In this document: in pieces, positions 56,235 to 64,000 of the stretch
Position numbering within the stretch: the stretch's first letter is position 1
How the letters are laid out: each line of letters begins with the position of its first letter
DNA from: Telmatospirillum sp.
Lineage (GTDB): Bacteria; Pseudomonadota; Alphaproteobacteria; Rhodospirillales; Magnetospirillaceae
DNA length: 64,000 bases
Direction of reading: 5' to 3'
NCBI GenBank assembly: GCA_031291415.1
Contig: JARLJB010000145.1
Coordinates: 1-64,000 of the forward strand
Notes under the pieces: model-generated
Database searches by the model: none
What the model saw: the letters and a program-made list of their open reading frames with translations, nothing else
What the model was told of the DNA's origin: nothing
Made by a program: the position numbers and the translations under genes

Positions 56235-56250
56235 TGTCGCAACTGCGACA
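56235..56250. promoter_or_regulatory. NifA upstream activator site 2
   Basis: TGTCGCAACTGCGACA, again TGT-N10-ACA, lies 27 bp (centre to centre) beyond site 1. Tandem sites suggest cooperative NifA binding. Both also lie about 90-130 bp before the divergent PhzF-like gene. Confidence 0.88.
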
Positions 56251-56340
56251 ATGCTCAGCCAATGCCTTCACCACATGGTGGGCCAACGTATCCAGACGCT
56301 TGGGAATCAAGCGTCCGGGTTGGACCAGGGAGTTCGACCG

Positions 56341-57132
56341 TTGCAGATTCCGCTTTACCAGATCGACGCCTTCACCGACCGCCTGTTCGCCGGCAATCCG
56401 GCCGCCGTCTGCCTGCTGGACCATTGGTTGGCCGACGCCACATTGCTGTCCATCGCCGCCGAGAACAATTTGTCGGAGACGGCTTTTCTGGTGCGCCAGG
56501 GCGAGGATTACGCCCTGCGCTGGTTCACTCCGACCGTCGAGGTGGACTTATGCGGCCACGCCACCTTGGCATCGGCGCACCTGATTCTCGATCGCCTCGA
56601 GCCGGGCCGCGGCAGCGTCGCCTTCCACACGCAAAAGGCCGGCGTCCTTACCGTCAGCCGACGGGACGGCTGGCTTTCCATGGACTTTCCGGCGCGCCCG
56701 CCGAAGCCCACCCTCCATCTTCCGCAGTTGGCCGAAGCTCTCGGCAGGGAACCGTTTTGCGTCCTCAAGGCCCGCGATCTGATGGCCGTTTTCGACAGCC
56801 CCGAGGACGTCGTGCAACTGACGCCCGATTTCGCCGCCATCGCCGCCCTTGACTGCTGGGCGGTCATCGCCACGGCGCCTGGTCGGGACGGGATCGATTT
56901 CGTGTCACGGTTCTTCGCCCCCGGACATGGGGTGCCGGAAGATCCGGTGACCGGATCGGCGCATTGCACCCTGGTTCCCTACTGGGCGAAACGCCTGGGC
57001 AAGACCGATCTCCTGGCCCGTCAGGTCTCGGCGCGCGGCGGGACACTGCACTGCCAACTGGCCGGCGACCGGGTCATCCTGGCCGGCCAGGCCATCCTCT
57101 ATCTGGAAGGACGCATCACCGTTCCAGATTAA
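56341..57132 (+). CDS. PhzF-family isomerase-like protein
   Basis: 263-residue protein of the diaminopimelate-epimerase-like PhzF family. QIDAFTDRLFAGNPAAVCLL at the N-terminus, the catalytic-type glutamate in NNLSETAFL, TPTVEVDLCGHATLASAH, and EDPVTGSAHCTLVPYW are all typical. The start is taken as TTG 56341, 8 bases after AGGGAG; the frame opens to 56095 through the NifA sites, which argues against it. The substrate is unknown in this family outside phenazine synthesis. It lies divergent to the nif promoter. Confidence 0.83.
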   Translation: MQIPLYQIDAFTDRLFAGNPAAVCLLDHWLADATLLSIAAENNLSETAFLVRQGEDYALRWFTPTVEVDLCGHATLASAHLILDRLEPGRGSVAFHTQKAGVLTVSRRDGWLSMDFPARPPKPTLHLPQLAEALGREPFCVLKARDLMAVFDSPEDVVQLTPDFAAIAALDCWAVIATAPGRDGIDFVSRFFAPGHGVPEDPVTGSAHCTLVPYWAKRLGKTDLLARQVSARGGTLHCQLAGDRVILAGQAILYLEGRITVPD

Positions 57133-57218
57133 TAGCTCCCCCTTGATCCTCGCTCCGGCCGACACCACGTCGGCGGGAGCGCCGGTCACTCGGCATCCAC
57201 ATCACGGGGAAGCGCCTC

Positions 57219-57701
57219 ATGAACCCGATCGATCCTATCGAATTGCGCACCATCGACGGAGAATTGCAGACCTTCGGCGATTATGCCGGCAAGGTCCGGC
57301 TGGTGGTGAACGTCGCCAGCAAATGCGGCTTCACTCCACAGTACGAGGGGCTGGAAACGCTCTACCGCGCTTACAAGGACAAGGGGTTCACCATTCTGGG
57401 CTTCCCCTGCGACCAGTTCGGCCACCAGGAACCCGGCGACGAGGCCGAGATCAAATCGTTCTGCACATTGACCTACGACGTGACCTTTCCTTTGTTTGCC
57501 AAGATCACGGTGAACGGGACCGAGGCGCATCCGCTTTACCGACATTTGAAGGAAGCGGCTCCGGGATTGCTGGGAACCGAAGCGATCAAATGGAATTTCA
57601 CCAAATTCCTGGTCGACCGTCAGGGCACCGTGGTCAAACGCTTTGCCCCGAAAGACAACCCGGACGCCATCGCGCCGGACATCGAAGCCTTGCTGGCCTG
57701 A
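57219..57701 (+). CDS. Glutathione peroxidase (cysteine type)
   Basis: 160-residue thiol peroxidase of the glutathione peroxidase family. VNVASKCGFTPQYEGLE carries the peroxidatic cysteine in place of selenocysteine, and ILGFPCDQFGHQEPG and IKWNFTKFLVD supply the glutamine and tryptophan of the active site. It reduces peroxides, probably with thioredoxin as donor. Starts 86 bp after the PhzF-like gene and ends 2 bp from the convergent nifQ, a compact arrangement that may need careful termination. Confidence 0.93.
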   Translation: MNPIDPIELRTIDGELQTFGDYAGKVRLVVNVASKCGFTPQYEGLETLYRAYKDKGFTILGFPCDQFGHQEPGDEAEIKSFCTLTYDVTFPLFAKITVNGTEAHPLYRHLKEAAPGLLGTEAIKWNFTKFLVDRQGTVVKRFAPKDNPDAIAPDIEALLA

Positions 57702-57703
57702 TT

Positions 57704-58366
57704 TTATAGCCGGCGGATGTCACCGACGGGAAATCTGGGTTCCGCCGTCGCCACTGGAGATATTACCGGCCCGCGGACGCTACGGTTGCCGATCAAAACG
57801 CTGTCGGGCTCGAAACAGAGAGCCAGATCCGGGCACTGCTGGCAGTTGGGCGACTTGCACAGACGCAGTCCTTCCGATTCGCACATCATCCGGTAGAAGA
57901 ACTTCTTCCAGCGCATATTTTTGTCATTCTTGGCGAACAAGGCCGGAAAATGACGGCGGATCAGTCCGTTCAGGTCGTCACGGCTGGCCAGCCCGAGATC
58001 TTCCCACAGATGGTTGTCGGCCTGAGCGCGCCGGGCGACGATGGCGGCAAGCCATTCCTCCTCCGGCACGTTCCTGGCCCTGTAGGACAACAGGAGCAGG
58101 CGGAAATCCTCTTCCTCGATCGCCTCCTCGTCCTGTGAGCGGGCCAGCGAGGGAATGACGAGACCGGACGACGGAAAATAGCTTGCCAGCAGCACCCGCA
58201 GAACGGCCGGCGTCAACCCCAGGAAATCCCAAAGGGACTGCCGTTCCTGCTGCAACCCGACGGCAAGGACGCAGGCGAAGACATGGCTGTCGAACGGCTC
58301 GCGGCGACCGGCGGCGGCCATCAACCGCCGGTACGTCTCATTCGATCCTGCCGGGACGGCGGTCAT
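57704..58366 (-). CDS. nifQ: Molybdenum donor protein NifQ
   Basis: 220-residue Fe-S protein that supplies molybdenum to FeMo-cofactor assembly. The C-terminal C-x4-C-x2-C-x5-C motif is seen as CKSPNCQQCPDLALC, with RWKKFFYRMMCESEG just before it, both typical of NifQ. ATG 58366 overlaps the fdxB stop by one base (TGATG), so translation is coupled; the frame opens 28 codons upstream inside fdxB. Last gene of the nifE operon. Confidence 0.94.
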   Translation of the reverse strand: MTAVPAGSNETYRRLMAAAGRREPFDSHVFACVLAVGLQQERQSLWDFLGLTPAVLRVLLASYFPSSGLVIPSLARSQDEEAIEEEDFRLLLLSYRARNVPEEEWLAAIVARRAQADNHLWEDLGLASRDDLNGLIRRHFPALFAKNDKNMRWKKFFYRMMCESEGLRLCKSPNCQQCPDLALCFEPDSVLIGNRSVRGPVISPVATAEPRFPVGDIRRL

Positions 58367-58668
58367 CACACCGACACCAGAATGTCGGCCGCCGCATGCG
58401 TCTGCGCGCTTTTGCCGCAGACCCGCGAACAGGCCTTGCAACCGACACAATTCTCGGCATTGGCGATGGTCATCACTTTCTTCTCGATCTCTTCATCGGA
58501 ATCGAGATCGACAATATCACCATCTTCGGTGACACCCATCAACGTCAACACGTCAAAACCGCAGACCTTGAAGCAACGCCCGCAACCGATGCAGGAGCCT
58601 TCGTCGATCGACTGGATGAATAACGGTTGCCAGGGTTGGCCACCACGGGTCAGCGCCTGATAGCTCAT
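58366..58668 (-). CDS. fdxB: Nif-specific ferredoxin III (FdxB)
   Basis: 100-residue ferredoxin with two [4Fe-4S] motifs: [12 protein letters not shown] and [14 protein letters not shown]. The N-terminus [21 protein letters not shown] and the length are those of nif-cluster FdxB rather than a housekeeping ferredoxin. ATG 58668 follows GGAGAG. It probably carries electrons in cofactor assembly or to nitrogenase. Coupled to nifQ and 91 bp after the DUF683 gene. Confidence 0.93.
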   Translation of the reverse strand: MSYQALTRGGQPWQPLFIQSIDEGSCIGCGRCFKVCGFDVLTLMGVTEDGDIVDLDSDEEIEKKVMTIANAENCVGCKACSRVCGKSAQTHAAADILVSV

Positions 58669-58759
58669 CGGTTTTCTCTCCTTTGGTCTGATCAATCACA
58701 TCCGGCGCGGCCGGATCGGTTTTTTCAATTCGACGTCGCCGGCCGAACCGGAACTGTCG

Positions 58760-58966
58760 TCACACCCCGTTCTCCATGGCCTTCAACCGCTCGCGGGCCT
58801 CGTGCAATCTGGCGTAGGCCTCCTGCGTCCGGGCAGCGACGGTGGTCACCGTCTGCCATCCCACCGGCAGTTCCTCGGACAGATCATGCAAATCCATCTT
58901 GGCCTGGATGGCCTGCGCCGAGAGCTTCTTGAGGTCGGCCTTCAGAGCATCGATCTCGCTCATCAT
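58760..58966 (-). CDS. DUF683/CCE_0567-family nif-associated small protein
   Basis: 68-residue all-helical protein (MSEIDALKADLKKLSAQAIQ onward) with a helical hairpin pattern. Relatives are known next to nifX and DUF269 genes in many diazotrophs and have been described as metal-binding helical proteins. Its start overlaps the DUF269 stop by 4 bp (ATGA). Exact role not established; it most likely helps FeMo-cofactor synthesis. Confidence 0.9.
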   Translation of the reverse strand: MMSEIDALKADLKKLSAQAIQAKMDLHDLSEELPVGWQTVTTVAARTQEAYARLHEARERLKAMENGV

Positions 58967-59451
58967 TCCCCCGCCACATCCGGGTATTTTTCGATCCAGG
59001 ACACCGCATCGTCGACCACCTTGGCGCCCTCTTCGGCCAAAGCGCCGAGGCTTAGGAAACCGAACCGGTGAAGGTCGCGAAGATGCTTGTTGATCACCAC
59101 CAGCCGGCCGGCCGTCACCACCATGCGACCGAAACCTTCATGCGACATCTGCATGATCGGCGAGGCCATGATCCCCGTACGGCTTTCGACCTGTAGGCCG
59201 ACGGCGCCATAGAACCACTCGACCCGCGACAACACGTCGGGGTCGGGATCGCCAATGATGGGAATCAGCTTGCGCTGCTCCCGGTCGACGATGAAATCGG
59301 CCAGCAGCTCCGCCTCGTCCCGCTTTTCCCATATTCCGAACCGGTCCTGAGCCCTGACCAGTGAAACGAGACTTTTCAGGAACGGCGATTGCAATGCGGT
59401 TGCGGCGGCCTGCTGATCGGCAGCCGCGGCGGGGGGCGACAGGTCGCTCAT
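58963..59451 (-). CDS. NifX-associated protein (DUF269)
   Basis: 162-residue protein of the family that always travels with nifX in Mo-nitrogenase clusters. The core FLKSLVSLVRAQDRFGIWE, PDVLSRVEWFYGAVGLQVE and HEGFGRMVVTAGRLVVINKHLRDLHRFGF identify it. Start overlaps the nifX stop by 4 bp. A cofactor-binding or electron-transfer role is thought likely but unproven. Confidence 0.92.
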   Translation of the reverse strand: MSDLSPPAAAADQQAAATALQSPFLKSLVSLVRAQDRFGIWEKRDEAELLADFIVDREQRKLIPIIGDPDPDVLSRVEWFYGAVGLQVESRTGIMASPIMQMSHEGFGRMVVTAGRLVVINKHLRDLHRFGFLSLGALAEEGAKVVDDAVSWIEKYPDVAGE

Positions 59452-59933
59452 GCGTCCTCCTCTTCGAGAAAATCCATCTTGTGTTTGTCGTCCAACAGAA
59501 CCTTGCGCAGCCAGGGCGGTGGATTGCCTTTCAGCATCCCCTGCACGCGGCTGATGACATCGGGGATCGCCTCGATCGCCGGCAGCTTGATCGGATGGAT
59601 CTTGAGGCCGATCACCCGGGCCGCGGCCGGACCGCCGATTGCCAGGACGAACAGCAGGGAACAGCCTTTCAAGGCGTCGATCTTCGGCCCCAGCCGGTCG
59701 TCGTTGTCATCGCCGGCGTGCGAGCCATCCTCGGCGCTGGTATTGTCGAACTGCACGGCCTCGATAAGTCGGGAGGACTCCTCGCTGATGTCGTAGAACA
59801 CCATCTGCTTGGCGCCGCCGAAATGGGCGTCGACCCGTTTCAGGTCATTGGTGGCGAACGCAACCTTCATATGTCCTTCCTCCTCCTGCTCCGGCCTTTC
59901 GCCGGCGCTGTCAATGAGCCGCAACCGACGCAT
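59448..59933 (-). CDS. nifX: FeMo-cofactor carrier NifX
   Basis: 161-residue member of the NifX/NifB C-terminal family, which binds NifB-co and hands it on during cofactor assembly. Typical segments: MKVAFATNDLKRVDAHFGGA, LLFVLAIGGPAAARVIG and IEAIPDVISRVQGMLKGNPPPWLRK. ATG 59933 (RRLRLID...) follows GGAGGG and overlaps the nifN stop by 23 bp, a tight coupling. Confidence 0.92.
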   Translation of the reverse strand: MRRLRLIDSAGERPEQEEEGHMKVAFATNDLKRVDAHFGGAKQMVFYDISEESSRLIEAVQFDNTSAEDGSHAGDDNDDRLGPKIDALKGCSLLFVLAIGGPAAARVIGLKIHPIKLPAIEAIPDVISRVQGMLKGNPPPWLRKVLLDDKHKMDFLEEEDA

Positions 59934-61287
59934 GGCACCCTCCTTGCGTGACAGGCTCGTCGTCCAAAGCCCAATCGCCGGGTTCCGCCTCATGGGCGTG
60001 TTCGATCAAGAGATTGCCAAGAGCGAAGATCAGGTCCCTTGTTCCCGCATAGCCGACGGTCCGCTGATGGGCAGCCCCCAAACGGTCGAACACCGGGAAG
60101 CCAACGCGAAAGAACGGCAACCCAAGCCTTTCGGCAACCATGCGGCCATGCGAATGAGTCATCAGCAAAGCGGCGCCACGCGCTGTCGCCGCCTGCTCGA
60201 AATCGTCCATATCGCCGATCGTCACGACGTCGGTCGGCACCTTGGCAAGGACAGGTGACTCGACACTGGCAACGGCGGCAACAACCTCGGCCCCCAATTC
60301 GGTAAGGAAACAGGACAACGCCAGCAGCAGGTCCGGCTCGGCGGCCAGCGCCACCTTGGTCTTGCCGAAGAAGAAATGGCCGTCGAGCATGGCGTCTTCC
60401 AGCTGGCTCCTTTGGCGGCGCAGCCTGGGCGGCGCGCTCCGGCCGGAAATGTCCTGCAATAGCCGAACGAACCCGTCGACTGCCGACAATCCGGTCAGCC
60501 GGTCGAGAACCGTGAAGGGAACGCCGGCCTTGGCTTCCAGGATTTCCGCCGCCGTCCGCATTTGCGCACCGATGGCGATGGTATGGACCGAAGCGCCCAT
60601 CGCCAGGATGTCCTCGACCGTGGTCCCGCCATAGGTGGTACCGATGTGATGGTCGGGAACGTGACCATCGAGCGATCCGGCGAGGTCGGGTAGAATGATC
60701 GGTTCCAACCCGAAGGCCTCGACCATGCCACGAATTTCCTCGATGTCGCCGGGGGTAAGATGGCTGCCGGCCAGAATGTTGATCTGCTGGGCGCGGCTTA
60801 GCGCGGTCGTCCGGACGATCTGCCCGACCATCGCCGCCACCGCTTTCGACCAGCCGACCTCCAAAGCGCCGGCGAAATCCGGCGTCGAAACCACCACCAG
60901 TTCGACCTCTGCCAGGTCCGGTTGGCGCCGGCGGATCAGGCGCAGATCGCCTTCCAGATCCTCGCCCCTCGTCTCAGTCAAACCGGTCGTGCAGATGCCG
61001 ATAATCCGACACCCTGTCCGTTTGTGAATGTTGAGACAGGCCTGTTCGAGATTGTCGAGCCCACCCAGGATGGTGGTGACCTCGTTCATCGCCGTGGTCT
61101 GGAAGGGAATCGCCTCGCGAAAATGGCGGACCAGCAGCACCATGCCGAAGGCGGTGCATCCTTGACTGCCGTGCAGCAGCGGCATGCAACGGTCGACTCC
61201 CATGAAGGCCATGGCGCCACCCAGCGGCTGGCTCATCTTCAGCGGGTTGATGGCAAGCGCCTTGCGCGCATTGACGACGGTGGCCAT
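59911..61287 (-). CDS. nifN: FeMo-cofactor scaffold NifN
   Basis: 458-residue protein of the nitrogenase component 1 family, forming the NifEN scaffold on which FeMo-cofactor matures. NPLKMSQPLGGAMAFMGVDRCMPLLHGSQGC at the N-terminus and the HFREAIPFQTTAM region are characteristic, with a C-terminal domain ending in the Gly/Asp/Glu-rich tail. ATG 61287 begins one base after the nifE stop. Confidence 0.95.
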   Translation of the reverse strand: MATVVNARKALAINPLKMSQPLGGAMAFMGVDRCMPLLHGSQGCTAFGMVLLVRHFREAIPFQTTAMNEVTTILGGLDNLEQACLNIHKRTGCRIIGICTTGLTETRGEDLEGDLRLIRRRQPDLAEVELVVVSTPDFAGALEVGWSKAVAAMVGQIVRTTALSRAQQINILAGSHLTPGDIEEIRGMVEAFGLEPIILPDLAGSLDGHVPDHHIGTTYGGTTVEDILAMGASVHTIAIGAQMRTAAEILEAKAGVPFTVLDRLTGLSAVDGFVRLLQDISGRSAPPRLRRQRSQLEDAMLDGHFFFGKTKVALAAEPDLLLALSCFLTELGAEVVAAVASVESPVLAKVPTDVVTIGDMDDFEQAATARGAALLMTHSHGRMVAERLGLPFFRVGFPVFDRLGAAHQRTVGYAGTRDLIFALGNLLIEHAHEAEPGDWALDDEPVTQGGCHASVAAH

Positions 61288-61288
61288 G

Positions 61289-62683
61289 TCAGTCGCCCTC
61301 CCCGAGGCTCGGTTCCCAGGGAGCCGGCGCCCGCAACTGGGCCCACACCGGGTTGCTGATCGCCTTGTCGATCTCATCCACCAGGGCGACCATGCCGGCG
61401 TAACCGGCATAGGCATGGTGCCGTTCCTGGTTCATATCGAGCCAGGGCGTCTTGGCCTTCAAAGCAACGAACTGCGTGCGACCGCCCGACAGCATGATGT
61501 CGGCCTCGCCGTCCTTCAGCATGCGATACATCTCGCGCGGCGGCAGCGATTCGTAAAGCTGGCCGTCGTCGCCCATCAGCGTCCTGGCCCGATCCTTGTC
61601 TTCGGTGGTCGATTTCCGCACGCTGGTGCCGATCACCGTCATGCCGATGTCCTGCAGAGCGGATATCACCGACCAGGATTTGTGTCCGCCGGTGTAAAGC
61701 AGCACCTTGCGGCCGGCCAGACGTTCCCGGTAGGCCGCCAGTTTGACTTCGACCTTGGCCTCCTGGCTGGCGATCAAAGCGTCCGTCCGGGCGATCAGGT
61801 CGGCCGGCGCGCCGCGCTCCACCAGCATGCGCGCCATGGTCCGAAGCGCGTTCGAGGTATCCGTGACACCGTAGAAGGATCCCTCGAAAAAGGGGATGCC
61901 ATAACGTTCCTGCAACTTGCGGGCGACATTGATCAGTGCCTGACTGCACACCATCATGCTGATGCGGGCCCGGTGAGCGACGGTGACGTCGTGGTAGCGG
62001 GCGTCGCCGGTGATCCGCCCAAGAATACGGATGCCAAGCCTGGCCAACAGCGGTTCGATCTGCCAAAGCTCGCCGGCAACGTTGTAGTCGCCCAGAATAT
62101 TGATGTCGCAGAGCGTCGTCTGCTGAGGCTCCTCGGTGCCGATGACATAGTCGAGCAGCGCTTCGCCCCCCAGCTTGTTGCCGAGATTCTTCGATCCCGC
62201 GAAGCCCGGGGCATTGACCGGGATCACCGGCTTGCCCAGCTTCTCGCTGGCCGCCTTGCAGACCTTGACGATATCGTCGCCGATCATCGCCGGCACACAG
62301 GTCTGATAGACAAAGACGGCCGGCGGATCGAAGCGGGCGATCGCCGCCTTGATGGCACGGTAGAGCTTTTTCTCGCCGCCATAGATGACGTCGAGATCCC
62401 CCATGTCGGTGGTCGCCCCGGTGCGGAACACCTGCGGGCCGGACGACTTGGCGTGGCGGCTGTCCCAGCTGTTGCCTTCGCAGCCGATCGGCCCGTGAAC
62501 CAAATGGATACAGTCGGTGATCGGCTGCAGGGCGATCTTCGCCCCGTCGAAAGCACATCCTCCCGCCGCAGCGCCCGGCGTCAACGGCTTCGAACAGCCG
62601 GCCTTGCGCTGCTTATCGGTCTTGCCGCGATTGGTCGAACAACCGGGCTCGTTGAAGACCTCTTCCACCTGGGCTTTGAGCAT
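61289..62683 (-). CDS. nifE: FeMo-cofactor scaffold NifE
   Basis: 464-residue partner of NifN. LTPGAAAGGCAFDGAKIALQPITD, HLVHGPIGCEGNSWDSRH, VYQTCVPAMIGDDI and CDINILGDYNVAGELW are diagnostic, with cluster-ligating cysteines in the expected places. ATG 62683 follows GGAGG. First gene of the operon nifE-nifN-nifX-DUF269-DUF683-fdxB-nifQ, behind a sigma-54 promoter at 62716-62731 and a NifA site at 62793-62808. Confidence 0.96.
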   Translation of the reverse strand: MLKAQVEEVFNEPGCSTNRGKTDKQRKAGCSKPLTPGAAAGGCAFDGAKIALQPITDCIHLVHGPIGCEGNSWDSRHAKSSGPQVFRTGATTDMGDLDVIYGGEKKLYRAIKAAIARFDPPAVFVYQTCVPAMIGDDIVKVCKAASEKLGKPVIPVNAPGFAGSKNLGNKLGGEALLDYVIGTEEPQQTTLCDINILGDYNVAGELWQIEPLLARLGIRILGRITGDARYHDVTVAHRARISMMVCSQALINVARKLQERYGIPFFEGSFYGVTDTSNALRTMARMLVERGAPADLIARTDALIASQEAKVEVKLAAYRERLAGRKVLLYTGGHKSWSVISALQDIGMTVIGTSVRKSTTEDKDRARTLMGDDGQLYESLPPREMYRMLKDGEADIMLSGGRTQFVALKAKTPWLDMNQERHHAYAGYAGMVALVDEIDKAISNPVWAQLRAPAPWEPSLGEGD

Positions 62684-62715
62684 GGAGACCTCCGTCGGCG
62701 ATCCAATTAGCTCAA

Positions 62716-62731
62716 TGCAAAGCCCAGGCCA
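62716..62731 (-). promoter_or_regulatory. Sigma-54 promoter of the nifE operon
   Basis: On the minus strand TGGCCTGGGCTTTGCA has GG-N10-GC spacing with TGGC at the -24 element and TTTGCA at -12. It is a slightly weaker consensus than the one at 56157. It lies 33 bp before ATG 62683. Confidence 0.82.
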
Positions 62732-62748
62732 AAAAATAAACCGTTGTT

Positions 62749-62761
62749 TTTCAATTAGTTG
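62749..62761. promoter_or_regulatory. Candidate IHF site in the nifE promoter
   Basis: TTTCAATTAGTTG matches WATCAANNNNTTR at all but one position and lies in the AT-rich spacer between the NifA site and the sigma-54 promoter, where IHF normally bends nif promoters. Confidence 0.55.
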
Positions 62762-62792
62762 GAAATATACACCACGACATTGTCGGGTCGAT

Positions 62793-62808
62793 TGTCGGAC
62801 ATCGAACA
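62793..62808. promoter_or_regulatory. NifA upstream activator site of the nifE operon
   Basis: TGTCGGACATCGAACA (TGT-N10-ACA in either orientation) lies about 97 bp upstream of the expected start of the nifE promoter. Confidence 0.8.
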
Positions 62809-62816
62809 ATGATGGC

Positions 62817-62844
62817 CCGGAGCGGTTGTTGCCAACCGCTCCGG
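62817..62844 (-). terminator. Hairpin terminator-like stem after the DASS transporter gene
   Basis: CCGGAGCGGTTG (62817-62828) pairs exactly with CAACCGCTCCGG (62833-62844) around TTGC, just after the transporter stop at 62851 on the minus strand. No T-run follows. It should separate that transcript from the nifE promoter downstream. Confidence 0.65.
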
Positions 62845-62850
62845 CTCAGT

Positions 62851-64000
62851 TCAGGAGAGGTACCAATTGAGATAGGGAATGCCCAGAAGCAGGAAGAGCG
62901 CGAGAAAGATCCCACCGAAAGTGGCGCCCAACCGCCAGAAATCCTTTCGATCGATATAACCGCTTCCGTAATAGATGGCGCTTGGCCCGCTGGCGTAAGG
63001 CGTCAGCAGACAGCTGATTCCCGACGTATAGCAAAGCAACATGGCCATCAGTTTCAGAGGCATGTCGGGAAGCGCCACGACCGCCGCCAGGAACACAGGC
63101 AACAGGGCCGTGGCGTGAGCGGTCAGACTGGCAAACATGTAGTGGACGAGATAGTAGATCGCCACCATCAGAACGACGACCCAGATGATCGGCAGGCCGC
63201 TCATCAATCCGGACGTCACGGCAGCGAACCAGTTCAGGAAACCGACGATCTTGAGACCGTCGGCCAGCGCCACCAGCGTGCCGAACCAGATCAGCATATT
63301 CCAGGCTTGCCGATAGCCCAGCAGATCATTCCAGGTGATGACGCCCGTCAAAATCATGACCACGAGAACGGCGATCGCCACCATTGTCGCATCCATCCGG
63401 GACCCACCGAAAATCCAGAACACCAGCGCGACGCAGGCCAGCGTCATCATCAGGATCTCTTTTCCGGTGACCGCCCCCATCTTGTCCAGTTCTTGCCGTG
63501 CCCAGACGCCGGCCCCTTCGCTCGATTTGATTTCCGGCGGGTAGAGCACATAGGTGAGCAATGGCACGGCAAGAAAAAGCAAGGCTCCCAACGGAAGAAT
63601 TCCCAGGAACCACTCCCGCCACGAAATGCTGATTTTGAACGTCTTGCTGACCAGTTCCAGGCCCAGCAAATTGGGGGCGTTCGCGGTCAGGAACAGCGAG
63701 CTGGTGACGGCGCAGGTCGCGAGACCCGTCCACATCAGATAGGCGCCCATCTTGCGGGCGGTCTCGCCGGGATAGGAACCGAAGATTTCCGGAATATTCT
63801 TGATGATCGGATAGATCGTGCCGCCGCTGCGCGCCGTGTTCGACGGCATGAATGGACCGAGGCAACAGTCCGACAGAGCAACCGCGTAGCCCAGTCCGAT
63901 CGTCTTCTTTCCGAGATATTTGACGAGCGTCAGGGCAAGGCGGCGCCCCAGACCGGTCTTCTCGTACCCGAGGCCGAACATATAGGCGACGAAGATCAGC
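62851..64000 (-). CDS. DASS-family (SLC13/CitT-like) carboxylate transporter, N-terminus cut by the window edge
   Basis: At least 383 residues of a divalent anion:sodium symporter family protein; the frame is open to the window end (LIFVAY before the first ATG at 63981, so the real start is outside). The two SNT-type motifs of the family are seen as SNTARSGGTIYPI and TAHATALLPVFL, and GYEKTGLGRRLAL is typical of bacterial citrate/succinate/2-oxoglutarate members. It would carry di- or tricarboxylates, the usual carbon source for nitrogen fixation. Its transcript runs toward nifE but a hairpin intervenes. Confidence 0.87.
   Translation of the reverse strand, partial: LIFVAYMFGLGYEKTGLGRRLALTLVKYLGKKTIGLGYAVALSDCCLGPFMPSNTARSGGTIYPIIKNIPEIFGSYPGETARKMGAYLMWTGLATCAVTSSLFLTANAPNLLGLELVSKTFKISISWREWFLGILPLGALLFLAVPLLTYVLYPPEIKSSEGAGVWARQELDKMGAVTGKEILMMTLACVALVFWIFGGSRMDATMVAIAVLVVMILTGVITWNDLLGYRQAWNMLIWFGTLVALADGLKIVGFLNWFAAVTSGLMSGLPIIWVVVLMVAIYYLVHYMFASLTAHATALLPVFLAAVVALPDMPLKLMAMLLCYTSGISCLLTPYASGPSAIYYGSGYIDRKDFWRLGATFGGIFLALFLLLGIPYLNWYLS

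Noticed and set aside
56208-56341. NifA-driven promoter for the PhzF-like gene
   Set aside because: The NifA sites face that gene too, but I could not find a GG-N10-GC element on the plus strand between them and the start.
61184-62710. A 508-codon plus-strand frame over nifE and nifN
   Set aside because: It crosses the nifE/nifN junction antisense and shows no family match.

Overview
The window looks like the chromosome of a nitrogen-fixing, probably facultatively fermentative alphaproteobacterium, most likely near the Rhodospirillales. The grounds are high-GC coding sequence, an oxygen-sensitive type NifA, draT-type nitrogenase control and a DinB with an N-terminal zinc ribbon. The order is inferred from gene content, not from a marker gene. 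No rRNA, tRNA or CRISPR array was seen.

Layout. 1-515: the 5' end of an ISAzo13-like transposase gene and a palindromic operator. 516-11426: a sugar or sugar-acid utilisation cluster with an ACS-type MFS transporter, a 2-hydroxyacid dehydrogenase, a LacI-family repressor, and then a run of fucose-isomerase-like protein, DapA-family lyase, sialidase-fold protein, MHS-type transporter and FGGY pentulose kinase. Almost the same operator lies before the first transporter and before the isomerase. 11432-11683: a MITE-like inverted-repeat element. 11752-21213: a chemoreceptor with a C-terminal hemerythrin domain, an ABC exporter, a small Cys-rich protein, dinB, an ECF sigma/anti-sigma pair, a metallophosphoesterase and a diheme cytochrome c. 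21256-27701: an AraC regulator divergent from a DUF5107-TPR protein, an aldose epimerase and an AraF-like arabinose-binding protein without its ABC partners.

27880-31897 encodes what reads as a complete methylmalonyl-CoA:pyruvate transcarboxylase (1.3S biotin carrier, a small extra protein, 12S and 5S), with no biotin carboxylase and no sodium-pump subunit. A succinyl-CoA/acyl-CoA transferase lies nearby (35649-37145). Together these are two signature steps of Wood-Werkman propionate fermentation. Between and after them are a second chemoreceptor, mobA with an unexplained C-terminal extension, and a moeA-mobB-moeA operon, which fits a demand for molybdenum cofactors. 40558-47710 holds glpT, a CLC protein, another MFS transporter, a methyltransferase and an SDR protein.

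47997-62683 is a nif region: nifA; draT, nifW, nifV, nifS, nifU and an IscA/HesB protein on the minus strand; then nifQ, fdxB, DUF683, DUF269, nifX, nifN and nifE, also on the minus strand. Both large minus-strand nif operons start at recognisable sigma-54 promoters (56157-56172 and 62716-62731) with TGT-N10-ACA NifA sites upstream. A PhzF-like gene and a glutathione peroxidase sit between them. nifHDK, nifB and draG are not in the window. The right edge cuts a DASS-family dicarboxylate transporter gene.

Most interesting items: the transcarboxylase with its small accessory protein, the LacI-controlled catabolic cluster with an atypical lyase and a cytoplasmic sialidase-fold enzyme, the orphan AraF/DUF5107 locus, and nested MITE-like repeats splitting nifV from nifW.
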